A stretch of DNA of 64,000 nt, taken from Gordionus sp. m RMFG-2023. Its lineage: Eukaryota > Nematomorpha > Gordioida > Chordodea > Parachordodidae. Both the position numbers and the translations under genes were made by a program. A model generated the notes under the pieces. The model was given only the letters and a program-made list of their open reading frames with translations, had not been told where the DNA came from and did no database searches. This document shows, piece by piece, positions 27,801 through 36,805 of this stretch. Location: the NCBI RefSeq assembly GCF_954871325.1, contig NC_088776.1, positions 13,268,052 to 13,332,051 of the forward strand. Reading direction: 5' to 3'. Numbering within the stretch: position 1 is the stretch's first letter; each line of letters starts with the position of its first letter.

Positions 27801-30800
27801 AGCTAATGAGGATAAATGATTAAATTCAAGTTATTTCACAAAATTGGCAAATAAACATTCAACAAATATAAATTATGAATCCAAGTTAGGTGACTTAGAA
27901 CAAGAATGCCACAGTTTTCTTGGAAAATGACATTCACAAGATATGGACGTTCTAAATTTTTGGAGAGAAAAGAAGAGTGAACTTCCCAATCTTTCCAGGC
28001 TCGCCAAAAAAATTCTTTGCATTCCGCCGACTAGCACACCTAGTGAGAGTTTTCTCTACCGCTGGATTGACGTTAAATTCAAGATCATCATTATGTCCCA
28101 AAAAATTTAATAAAATTTTATACATGATAATTGTAAAATTACGAAATCGATTTTGGATATAATAAGTTTTCTATTAAATGAACAGAGTTGTTAAAGGATC
28201 GAATCAAAAGATCGCCGATCCTGGATTTGATCCTAAATTTGTCAATTTTCTCGGATTTAAGATCCTGACCTTAAATTGTGGATCGTGATCGAGATCATTT
28301 TTTTAAATATTCGATCCCGATTCTTTTAAAAATTATTTTTTTACTTAAAAAGTAATAAATAAAATAAAAATGATTAAATTTAAATATTATTTTTAAAAAA
28401 ATATCTATCTACATCATATTTTATCAACCACCATTCCACCAGATTTTATATTACAACAATTTCCCAAATTTTTTGTAAGAACAAGTTATATTTATTTATT
28501 AATTATATTATAATATAAATTCTAGGTTTTAATAATGTCCTCCATTATAGATTTAGAAAATGATACATCTTCTATTGATGTGACAGCAGATATAAGTGAG
28601 AATGAGAATCTTTTACCATTTCATATTACGTAAGTATTTTACTTTATGTGATTGGGATGGAAGTAACCATACAATTATCCATGCAAAATGCTCTTTATGC
28701 AAAAACAAAATATCTTCTTCAAAGATTAGCAGTTCAAACATAAAGAGGCATTTAGAAGTAATTAATTCTTTTAAAAATACAATTTTTATTATTTGTGAAG
28801 ATCATAACAATATGCATATAATAAAAATTATAGATTTCCTTCACTATATGATGACAGTAATATATTGGCATTAATAATTCATCCAAAATTTAAGCTCAAT
28901 TGGCCTTTTATTAATCTGCCACAAAATTTGTTGCTAAAAGAAAGGTTAATTGCCCATTTAGAAAATATACAGGGTCAACCATATGCAGATCCTTCAAATG
29001 AAAGCATGGATCGATACCTTTTTTGGGAAAAACTCGTCACAAAATGCTCTTTCCATTAATAATTTTTTTTATTCTAATGATGATTCAGTGAATATTTTTA
29101 ATAATTATGTTAATTTAAAAAAAACATTTATTGAATTTAACATACCTTTACCATCAAGCGCTCCTGTGGAGCGCTTGTTTAGTAAAACTAAACATGTACT
29201 TAATGAAAAACGTGGTTGTTTAAATGATGATAATTTAGAAAAAAAATTATTATTAAAGGCTAATTTAATTATAAATAAATATATTCTAATTGTTAAACAT
29301 ATATTATATTATTCAATTACAATAAATTTATACCATATTTATATATTTTTTATATTAGTTAACTTTGCATCAATCAGAAATTTAAATAAGAAAAGGATCG
29401 TGATCGCGATCGCTATCATTTTTTTTGAAAAAGGTCGATCCTGGATTTCGATCCTCATTTTTTTAAAAGATCGTGATAGGGATTCGATCTTTTTAAAAGG
29501 ATCTATTAACAAGCGTGTAAATGAATATTAAAAAATATGCCAAGATATCTGTAGAATAGTGTATATTTATTTGTTTTTTTTTAAAAAATTAAAAGCAATT
29601 AAAAAAAATTTATTTTATAAAAATTTATATATGCGCCGATTTACGCCGATTTTATTGACGGCGGGTAAAAATCGGCGCGCCGCCAGCCATCAATTAGATT
29701 TTTTTTAAAATTTCGCCGGTTGCCGATATTTCGTCGGTGCACAGGTCTAGATATTAATGATATGGAATAATCACCAATACTCTATTCAGTATTAAAAAGT
29801 CTGTCTTTAAAATTTGTTTATAAATTCAAACTTCTGGGCATCCTTTTATACACCTCTTGTATATTATGCTGATTTGAAAAAATACATAAGAATTTATGTA
29901 AATAAAACAAAATAAAAATTGGCCTTCAAATTTTAATATTTAATTGGGGATGTCTTGATTTTTTATATTGGCCTGATTATTTATATTGTTATATAGCCCA
30001 ATCCAATATCAAAATGATGAGTGATACCATATTAAATAGTTTAATGTATGTTATTATGTTAATATTAATCCTAGTAGAATTTTTATAGGCCAAATTAGTG
30101 GGATATAAACTAAATTTTTAAGATAAGTAAGGTTTTGGATAAGATTAGATATTCATGTATTTTCATTTTGAACTTTAACATATTTAAGTACCATCCTTTT
30201 ATGTAAATTTGGGCATAGGCAAATATTTTTACTAAATATGTGATGTATGTCATTGAATATATCATTTTAATAAAAATACAAATTTAATGACATAATTTAA
30301 TCATAGTAAGTATTATTGTATATTTTTTATAATCTAAAAATTTATGCAACATACATTTGATATCGATAGAATAATTCCATGGAATGACTTGTACATTGAC
30401 ATCTCTCTTTAGAAGCAATCTTAGTTGATTATGCTTTAAACCAAAATCAATGACTAGAATTTGGAGTGTATGGTCAACATTTGTATTAAAACTTTGTATA
30501 TTCAAATTGGTATATAATTTTGGTGTCTGGTAAAATATTAGATATTATTATGTATAAATGAAAGTTGCCAATACAAAATAAAAGGTATTTTTAATTATTT
30601 TTTATAGTTAAAACAATTGGATAAGGGGAAAAGAGGTCATAATTAGTAATTCAAATTAAATAAATAAAACTTAATAGTAAAATTACTTCTTATATTGAAT
30701 GGAGTTATTTAATAATTTTGGTTCTAAACAATAATTTGCAAATTTTCAAGTATATAAAAAAAGGGTTAATAATGAATAGACATATTTATTGCCAAGAATC

Positions 30801-31473
30801 ATCTTTATTTAATATTACCTTTATTGAGACCTTCTCAACCAAATTAACTAAATTTGGATCATAGAAAGAAAAATTTGCAAAATCTGTTTTGCTATTTTCT
30901 ACAATTATTTTTCCCAGAATATTGCCTCCATCCCTCAATATTTTAGTGACAACACGAGTGTCTATGTCTACATACAAAAAATAATAATAATTAAGAATAA
31001 ATAAAATAATTTAAAGAAGTTTTTTTTTCTATAATATATATTTTAACCATATAGTCCTATTATATCATTTTGTTTAAGCCAATCATGTAATGATATATGA
31101 GCATTCCAATGATAGAAGTGTGATGAAATAGAGCTAACTATGAGAGCTTTAGGCCAAATTTTTAAGGATTCTACATATTTCTGAATTCCAAATTCATCTG
31201 TATCTTTTACATTAGGAACACCATAATTTCCTATGAGAGGATATGTTAAGACCAATATCTGGTCACAATATGAGGGGTCAGTTAGAGACTCTATGTACCC
31301 AACCATGCCTGTTTGGAATACTATAACATTTAAAAAATTAGTATTGGATATAAGATATAATATGAAAATATTAATATATTACCAACTTCACCAGATATAT
31401 TTTTTACAGCTCCAAATTGCTTTCCTCGAAATGATGTGCCATCCTCTAAATACAATGTTGCAAATGTAGCCAT
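890..31473 (-). CDS. CAD: CAD (CPSase II / DHOase part), 33 exons, 3' end not in window
   Basis: Multifunctional cytosolic enzyme that starts de novo pyrimidine synthesis: glutamine-dependent carbamoyl-phosphate synthesis, then (ATCase, not seen here) carbamoyl aspartate, then dihydroorotate. I placed 33 exons by aligning translations to remembered animal CAD. Every junction is GT-AG, all phases agree, and the exons sum to 6,360 nt (2,120 codons). The start is the ATG at 31473, opening [12 protein letters not shown], which matches the CAD N-terminus. The human protein reaches the same point at roughly residue 1830, so this one is about 290 residues longer, mostly from insertions at domain edges and loops. 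Exon 33 ends either at a donor (889/888) leading to ATCase exons beyond position 1, or at a TGA (869-871) followed by AATAAA. Exon coordinates are given in the domain entries. Identity is very secure; single exon borders slightly less so. Confidence 0.96.
3166..3915. mobile_element. Foldback element in CAD intron 32
   Basis: Two inverted arms of about 167 bp (3166-3332 and 3749-3915) are nearly identical. Each reads inward from a run containing ACGGAGGTGGGACTACAAG and ends at CTTTAAAG. The loop is about 416 bp. The outer flanks are A/T runs, so no target duplication can be defined. Arm similarity suggests a recent origin or gene conversion. The element sits about 2 kb from exon 33 in the 5.2-kb intron 32. 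Confidence 0.85.
3333..3748 (+). pseudogene. Retroelement-derived domain fragment in the foldback loop
   Basis: On the plus strand the loop is open throughout in one frame. It contains, in order, [66 protein letters not shown] with IWDFTC, and [12 protein letters not shown]. From memory this is the conserved cysteine/RPDG-PW-GK-WD-T region that recurs in invertebrate genomes next to reverse-transcriptase sequence. The Asp and Lys spacing resembles a PD-(D/E)XK nuclease, but that is inference. It is a fragment lacking the rest of its parent element, antisense to CAD. Treated as a fossil. Confidence 0.6.
4084..4893. mobile_element. hAT-type MITE in CAD intron 32 (810 bp)
   Basis: Imperfect terminal inverted repeats (CAGAGACCCGAACCG at left; ACTCGGAGTGAACTG, read inward, at right) are flanked by a perfect 8-bp duplication GTTAATAT (4076-4083 and 4894-4901). 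The interior repeats GAACCGT/ACGGTTC motifs near both ends. No coding capacity seen. Confidence 0.75.
6760..7710. other. CAD intron 30, purine-rich stretch
   Basis: Most of 7020-7480 is unusually rich in A and G on the plus strand compared with the surrounding introns, with many stops in all frames. It may be old retroelement or transposon debris, but I recognise no family or ends. The rest of the intron is plain AT-rich sequence. Confidence 0.3.
9284..10926. repeat. 49-bp inverted repeat pair in CAD intron 28
   Basis: The segment at 9284-9332 (containing TTGGTAAGCTTTTCATATTT) recurs inverted at 10877-10926 with almost no differences. The two copies are about 1.5 kb apart, in sequence otherwise too diverged to align by eye. 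Confidence 0.75.
10228..10418. mobile_element. TAGTGTTG-family MITE copy in CAD intron 28
   Basis: Short foldback: left side TAGTGTAACGGCTC then TTTTTAAAAACGGCTAA; right side TTAGCCGTTTTTAAAAA then GGGCCGTTTAACAACA. The layout and inner text (TTTCGAGACCTAGGCAATAT) match the cleaner copy at 14783-15006. The target duplication is not recognisable. Confidence 0.6.
11921..12353. mobile_element. hAT-type MITE in CAD intron 28 (433 bp)
   Basis: Terminal inverted repeats TAGAGATCTGCA and TGCAGATCACTA are followed inward by G/C-rich blocks (AGGCCCGG at left, CCGGGC and AGGCCCG at right) separated by AT-rich sequence. Flanks ATTTAAAT and ATTTAATC agree at 6 of 8 positions, as for an aged 8-bp duplication. 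A half-copy of the same family lies near 55.8 kb. Confidence 0.65.
13146..14672 (-). CDS. CAD: CAD exons 26-27: MGS-like allosteric domain
   Basis: Exons 14629-14672 and 13146-13638, continuing from the last third of exon 25. In animals this domain binds UTP (inhibitor) and PRPP (activator). Recognisable pieces are [12 protein letters not shown] (exon 26), [37 protein letters not shown] and [15 protein letters not shown] (exon 27). Two long insertions, each about 30 residues and rich in Ser and Asn, flank the FDLVINL block. The mammalian PKA site RRLSS just before the GYRTRRLA-like segment is absent; the aligned stretch reads [10 protein letters not shown]. Exon 26 codes only about 15 residues, but both junction phases fit and the exon 25-26 join keeps the human spacing exactly. 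Confidence 0.93.
14783..15006. mobile_element. TAGTGTTG MITE in CAD intron 25 (224 bp)
   Basis: Clean foldback: TAGTGTTGTTAAACGGCTCG at left and GAGCCGTTTAACAACACTA at right, with further inner complementarity (ACGGCTAACTCAATATTT / AATATTGAGTTAGCCGT). A perfect 8-bp target duplication CTAAATAT lies at 14775-14782 and 15007-15014. Best-preserved member of a family also seen at 10228, 20104 and, as one end, 56094. Confidence 0.85.
15092..18298 (-). CDS. CAD: CAD exons 18-25: CPSase B half
   Basis: Exons 18132-18298, 17898-17998, 17221-17421, 16914-17060, 16457-16615, 15911-16129, 15576-15752 and 15092-15506. The second ATP-grasp half phosphorylates carbamate to carbamoyl phosphate. Landmarks: [137 protein letters not shown] and [14 protein letters not shown]. 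Exon 25 is unusually long (415 nt). After KALISSNVL it carries an insertion of roughly 55-60 residues before the MGS-like fold resumes at VLLSIGSY. Intron 25 (14673-15091) is mostly one MITE. Confidence 0.95.
18500..24101 (-). CDS. CAD: CAD exons 8-17: linker and CPSase A half
   Basis: Exons 24027-24101 (linker), 23494-23705, 22987-23220, 22569-22709, 22170-22250, 21890-22078, 21276-21465, 20398-20528, 19545-19682 and 18500-18828. This ATP-grasp half makes carboxyphosphate and carbamate from bicarbonate, ATP and ammonia. Landmarks in order: [85 protein letters not shown] sequence, [40 protein letters not shown], and the oligomerisation part ending LGFSDKQIA. Two insertions are clear: about 28 residues (Asn/Thr-rich) after LRNSVT, split by intron 14, and about 26 charged residues in exon 17 before LGFSDKQIA. 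The Thr-Pro that I recall as the human MAP-kinase site (ITPHY) reads ITSGY here. Confidence 0.95.
20104..20303. mobile_element. TAGTGTTG-family MITE copy in CAD intron 15
   Basis: Diverged copy with ends TAGTATGGTCAAATGGCTCG and GACCCGTTTAATAACACTA and the family's inner text (CCTCGAGATTTAGTTAATAG, then GGCTTAGCCG). No matching flanks remain, so it is older than the copy at 14783. Confidence 0.7.
24797..31473 (-). CDS. CAD: CAD exons 1-7: glutamine amidotransferase (GATase) domain
   Basis: Exons 31383-31473, 31048-31320, 30819-30967, 30355-30526, 26174-26351, 25829-26056 and 24797-24972. This class I amidotransferase hydrolyses glutamine and channels ammonia to the synthetase. The nucleophile cysteine is in [20 protein letters not shown] (exon 5), and the His/Glu pair is in VQFHPEH (exon 7), so the glutaminase should be active, unlike the ammonia-dependent mitochondrial CPS1. 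Other landmarks are TGMVGY and [10 protein letters not shown] in exon 2 and [10 protein letters not shown] in exon 6. About 11 extra residues precede [10 protein letters not shown]. Intron 4 (26352-30354) is about 4 kb because a nested hAT pair landed in it; most of the others are far shorter. Confidence 0.95.
26741..29749 (+). mobile_element. hAT transposon (family H1) in CAD intron 4, host of a nested hAT
   Basis: Terminal inverted repeats TAGACCTGTGCACC / GGTGCACAGGTCTA with a perfect 8-bp duplication GATATTAA (26733-26740, 29750-29757). Plus-strand transposase remnants: about 27080-27610 ([20 protein letters not shown] and the following helical region) and about 27840-28090, ending in the hAT dimerisation signature SFFSTAGL-like sequence preceded by a Pro-Ser-Glu-like motif, read across frames. 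The N-terminal zinc finger and first catalytic segment are missing. Another element (28183-29517) lies inside it. Antisense to CAD. A related copy occupies 48.4-50.1 kb. Confidence 0.85.
28183..29517 (+). mobile_element. Nested, internally deleted hAT (1,335 bp) inside the intronic hAT
   Basis: Ends CAGAGTTGTTAAAGGATC and, read inward from the right, CACGCTTGTTAATAGATC, with a perfect 8-bp duplication TAAATGAA (28175-28182, 29518-29525). Subterminal repeats of GATC-rich text (CGATCCTGGATTTGATCC / CGATCCTGGATTTCGATCC) occur near both ends. Coding remains: a leader from ATG 28534, a BED-type finger (CSLCKNK then NIKRHLEV) around 28690-28770, and a C-terminal dimerisation segment [20 protein letters not shown] around 29155-29215. 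Most of the RNase H-like core between them is gone, so the copy is non-autonomous. Confidence 0.85.
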
Positions 31474-32359
31474 AAGCTTTTAAAATTATGTTAGATATAA
31501 GAATTAAATTATAAAATATTAAGATTTTCAAAATATTATATTTATCAGTTAACAGTGGCTGTGGCTGAACACCCCCAAAATGTGGTAAATAGAAAATATC
31601 TACGTACCCCATATGGTGCAAGTATTAGGGATAAATAGAAAAATATATATAAACTTCATGCAAATAAAATTTTTGGGGATAAATAGAAAAATTATATATA
31701 ACCTCATCTATGTTGCAATAAATTAATTACTGAGTTTTTAATTATAATGGCCTAAATATCAAGCTCCTAGCTTTATTAAATGATTGCCGAATACTATTTA
31801 ATAATATCAACATTCATAGGAAATTTGGGTAATAATATAATACACATTCCAGGAAAATAAAATAAAAAATTAGAATTAAGAATAATGTAATTTTTGAATT
31901 TATTTTTGCATAATATAAAATATCTGCAAATTATAATAAAAAAAAATTTTTTTTATAAAGGAAATAAAATTTATTACGCTATTTTTTTTGGTTATTTTAA
32001 TCTAGACCTAAGAATAAATAAAAATTTTCGTTTGCCTGTAAAATATCGGGGATTTAATTCTGACCCAATCCCCTCCCCCCTTTTCAAAAATGCTTTGGAG
32101 AATTCACTGATATCTTTAAAAAAAGATGCGATTTAATTTTCTATATAATTTTTTAATATCTTTTTTCTAATTTTGAGTATTTTTAAAAATGTATTCCCCC
32201 TCCCACCCTCATGTTAAAAATGTTAGCGATGATACTGCTTCTAAGATGAACCAGGACACGTCCTAAGTATTAAATTTTTATTAACCTTTACCTATAATTT
32301 AGGGTCTCTAAATATTTGTCCCCCCGTGCACGGGAGGTTTTTATGTCTATTGTTTAGAA
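31474..32359. promoter_or_regulatory. Upstream region of CAD
   Basis: About 890 bp separate the CAD start codon from the nearest transposon. This stretch must hold the 5' UTR and core promoter unless further non-coding exons lie beyond the transposon pile. I see no firm TATA or initiator element in the AT-rich background. A short direct repeat (GGGATAAATAGAAAAAT) occurs near 31628 and 31676. No reading frame of note. Confidence 0.35.
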
Positions 32360-33012
32360 CCTATGCCTAGGGCTGGGAACAATACCAAAAACCCAATATA
32401 AACAAAATATTGTATTAGTGTTTGTATTTTGGATCTAAAATATTGGTATTGGTTATATTTCTCTTGTATTGGTATTGCTATTGGTATTGGTTTATATTGG
32501 TATATATTGGTTTAAATTCAAATTACTAATTAAAAGAATAGAAATAGTAATCATAAATCCCTTAATTTCTAATTTTAAATAAACATGTTAAAAAAAATCA
32601 TGAAACATTTCCATAAAAACAGGGCTAAGAACCAACTCTCAAAATTTTACTGAATCCAAATTCTTTTTTTAAACTAGGAATTTATTAGATGATGTGAATA
32701 TAAAAAATTTTGATTTAATTATATATTTTTTGTATCAACAAACCTAATCAAACCAATCAAATAATAAACCTATTGATTTTGAAACTTTTTATTTAGCACA
32801 AAAAACATACAAAATAAGTACACTAAAAATGTAACATAACTCTCTATTTATATAAAATATAGTGCAAAAGATTGATAAAAATTTAATACGAGAGAAAATA
32901 ATTTTATGTATTTAAGAAGAATCCTGCATACGCATCCAATTTTTTAGGCACAGGCAAGCTTAGATAATATGGTCATCTAGTGAACACCGTTGGTGTGTTA
33001 TAATATACCGTC

Positions 33013-34177
33013 CATAGGCGTAGCCAGGATTTTCATAGGGGGGGGGGAATTAGGGGGCTTTGTCCCCAGACCCCCTTTTGGGCCTTCGGCCGGGATACTT
33101 TAGTCTATATATAGTCATAAAATATTTTTACAAATTTTAATAAAAAAAATAAGCCTGGAACAAATATGAAATATATTTTTATTAGTTTATATAAAATAAA
33201 AATATAATAAATTACTTATATTGTATATACCTTAATATAAGAGCATGGTAATAATTTATTCCAAACAATTATAAGAAATTTATTTATAAAAAGTAAGTAG
33301 ACCATATAGTTGATTTTACTCTATTATACAGAATTAGTTATAAAATACTAGGTAAAATTCCACTTTTACAGACATATTTGACAGTTAGAGAATATATTAC
33401 AGTTAATAATTTAACAAATTTTACTAATCAATGCTCTTGATATTAAATATAGCAACAATTTGCATTCAATTATTTAACGCCATCTATTTATTTTAAGTAA
33501 AAAATGATATTAAAATTAATCTTCATATTATTCATCCCACAATGTCTTAAGATATTTTCTGATGTCCTTATCAATATTTTATAGTTTTCTGTAAAATATA
33601 TAATTCACTATATTGGTAAAAATTACTTGATTGTCATTTGATAATTAGATATACTGTAAATCTATGACATATAATATTCCACTGTTTGTATTGTGCTTTA
33701 ATATTTTTTTTAATTTATGATTTAATTTTATCAATAGTTTTATAATTATATTTTACTTTTATTAAGATAAATAAATTAAAATTACTCACTTTATAAAAAA
33801 TTATATTTGATATATTATATTATTTAGTAATTTTATGAATCTATTATTAATAATTATAATACATTTCACTTCTGTCTTAAGCCTTATCTTTGGCTTATAT
33901 TCCATTTATTAAAAAACATTTTTGGTTCATTTTATATATTTATAAATTTATTTTCCCAAAAATCTTTAAATTATGATGAATAGTTTTATAAAAAATATCA
34001 ACTTTTACATTCTTTCTTTCAAATTATTATTTAAGATATATGCATACATATTTGAGGGTCAGAGAGTGGGGGGAGGACTAAGGGGGATATTTTTTAGCTA
34101 AAAATGATATTTACAAAAAGTGATAAATTTCTGAAGGGGGGGGTTCCCCTTGCCCCCCCTCCCTGGCTACGCCTATG
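33013..34177. mobile_element. MITE A (CATAGGCGTAGCC family, 1,165 bp)
   Basis: Ends CATAGGCGTAGCCAGG / CCTGGCTACGCCTATG. Duplication ATACCGTC (33005-33012) and ATACCATC (34178-34185), 7 of 8. A G-run follows the left end, then GGGGGCTTTGTCCCC and CCTTCGGCCGG hairpin motifs. Both ends and the right subterminal region match the long hAT at 42619-46439 in the same orientation. It interrupts the dimerisation segment of the BED-finger hAT just after ERTFSEG. Confidence 0.88.
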
Positions 34178-34444
34178 ATACCATCCTTCTGAAAAAGTTC
34201 TTTCAGAACTAGATGAGGTAGCTAGAATTGCAAGATTATCTCTGGCAATTTTGGATAATATTGGATATCTATTTTGATTTAATTTCCACCAGTCTAATGA
34301 ATTTGTATCATTATAAATTGTGGCTTCATCCACATATTTGCTTATTTGTAAGTTATCATTGTTATGAGTAGGTTTAACCTGATATATTTGGTCATAAAAG
34401 GACAATTTATTGTTATTTTGTGTTTCATTTGTATGTTCGACTGA

Positions 34445-35482
34445 CATAGGCGTAGCCAAGGGGGGGCAAGAGGAAATACCCCCCACCCCTTCATAAATTT
34501 ATCACTTTTTGTTAATATCATTTTAAGCTAATAAAAAATAATTCATAATTTATACATTTTTGGAAAAAGGCATTTATTTATATAAAAAGTGAACCAAAAA
34601 TGTCTTTAAGAAATGGTATATAAGCCAAAGATAAGTCTTAAGACAAAAGTGAAATGTATTATAATTATTAATAATAGATCTATAAAATTACTAAATAATA
34701 TAATATATCAAATATAATTTTTTATAAAGTGAGAAATTTTAATTTATTTATCTTAATAAAAGTAAAATATAATTATAAAACTATTGATAAAATTAAATCA
34801 TAAATTAAATAAAAAAGTAAAAGCACAATACAAACAGTGGAATATTATATGTCGTAGATTTACAGTATATCTAATTTTATCAATTATCATATGACAATTA
34901 GGTATTTTTTACCAATATAGCAAATTATATATTTTACTGAAAACTATAAAATATTGATAAGGACATCAGAATATATTTTAAAGACATTGTGGGATGAATA
35001 ATATGAAGATTAATGTTTAATATCATTTTTTTAATTAAAATAAATTGATGGCGTTAAATAATTAAATGCAAATTGTTGCTATATTTATTATCAATAGCAT
35101 TAATTCTGTTAAAATATTACCTGTAATATATTCCCTAACTGTCAAATATGTCTGTAAAATGGAATTTTACCTAAGTAACTAATTCTATATAATATAGGAA
35201 TATCAACTATATGTCAACTTACTTTTTATAAATATATTTCTTATACTTGTTTGGAATAAATTATTATCATGCTTTTATATTAATGTATATAAAAGTAATT
35301 TATTATATTTTATAAAAACTAATATATATTTTATATTTGTTTCAGGTGTTTATTTTTTTTATTAAAAATAATCTCCTATCTTATAAAAATATTTTAAGCC
35401 CCAAAATGGGGTCTGGGGGCGAAGCCCTCAGTAATTTTTTAATCCCCCCCCCCTCTTTAGGAAAATCCTGGCTACGCCTATG
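34445..35482. mobile_element. MITE B (same family as MITE A, inverted, 1,038 bp)
   Basis: Ends CATAGGCGTAGCCAAGG / CCTGGCTACGCCTATG; flanks TCGACTGA and TAGGCTGA agree at 6 of 8. The interior is recognisably the reverse complement of MITE A over nearly its whole length, without the transposase. It lies 267 bp from MITE A, inside the same older hAT, and carries no usable coding sequence. Confidence 0.85.
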
Positions 35483-36805
35483 TAGGCTGAATTGTAATTA
35501 TTTATTTTATAAATATTATATTCATCGGTTTAGCATCCAATAAGAGTTTTTATACTATTAAGCTTTAATAAGTGACTTAATAGTTTAAACCTTAGATCAA
35601 TAGTTGTTGAAATTATGATTAGTTGTTTATCAAAATTAAAGTATTTATTAAGTTTTGTTAAGGCAGCTAAAGAAGCTTTCTTTAAAATAGCATTAGGATT
35701 ATTATTATAACTCTTCACATGCTCAAAAATATTAGAATATAAAGGAATAATTGTTGAAATTGATGGAGTATTAGCATATGAGGCCATCTCTGTGGCAGAA
35801 TTAAATGGTTCCAGAAATTCTCGGTATATTTCTATATTATTCCAGGCTAAGGCACTAATATAATTTTCTTCATTGGTTTTTGGTAAATGATTGGTATATG
35901 TTGTCAAATAGGGGAGCATTATTGCCCTTTCAAGCATTTGGTATACTTGAATTTCAATGTGTTGGTATATCCAAAATTGGATGAGGAAATTTTAAGTTTG
36001 GATTTTTTTCAAGAAATATTTTTTCGAGTTTATTAAATTTAGATATAGAAAGTTTAAAAATTTTTTAAAAATTTCTCATTTTTTTTAAAGTTGTATTTAA
36101 GGGTTCCAATGCAGCATGACAGTCTAATGCATGTGGCAAAAGCATTTGCATACATTATCAAAATTATCTTTTGTTTTAAAATTTTTAAAAATGCTAAATT
36201 ATTACTTGCATTATCTAAGGTAATACAAATAAAATCAATTTCAAATTTTATATATAATACAGAATTAAAAATAATATAAATATTAATAGAATTACGTGCT
36301 GATTTAAAAGGATAAAAATCTAATAAATAATTTTTTAATTTAAAATCATCATTATCAATATAATGAATTGTTATGCCCATAAAGAGTATTTTATTTGGAG
36401 AGGACCAAATGTCCATTATTAAACAAAATTTAGATATAATGTTAGAAAGTACAGATTTTAAATTGATAAAAGAAATATGATAATATTTCATAATTTTTAT
36501 TTTTAGTGTTTTTCTAGAAACTAATAATATTAGTAGGGTTACAATATGCTATTAAATTTTTAAAAGAGATATCCTCAACCTTTGAAAAGGGTAAGTTATT
36601 TTTAGTAAAAAAATCTATAATTAAATGAGTTAAATTAGTTTTATTATTTATATTATTAACTAAAAATAATTTTATTGTGTTAATTTGCTGCCAATATTTA
36701 TTTGTTCACATTTCCTATATAATGTTGGGTGGATGGATTTAAAATGTGTCCATAATCCTGAGGTTTCAAAATTGGGACAAATAGCCTTTATTTTGTTATC
36801 ACAAC

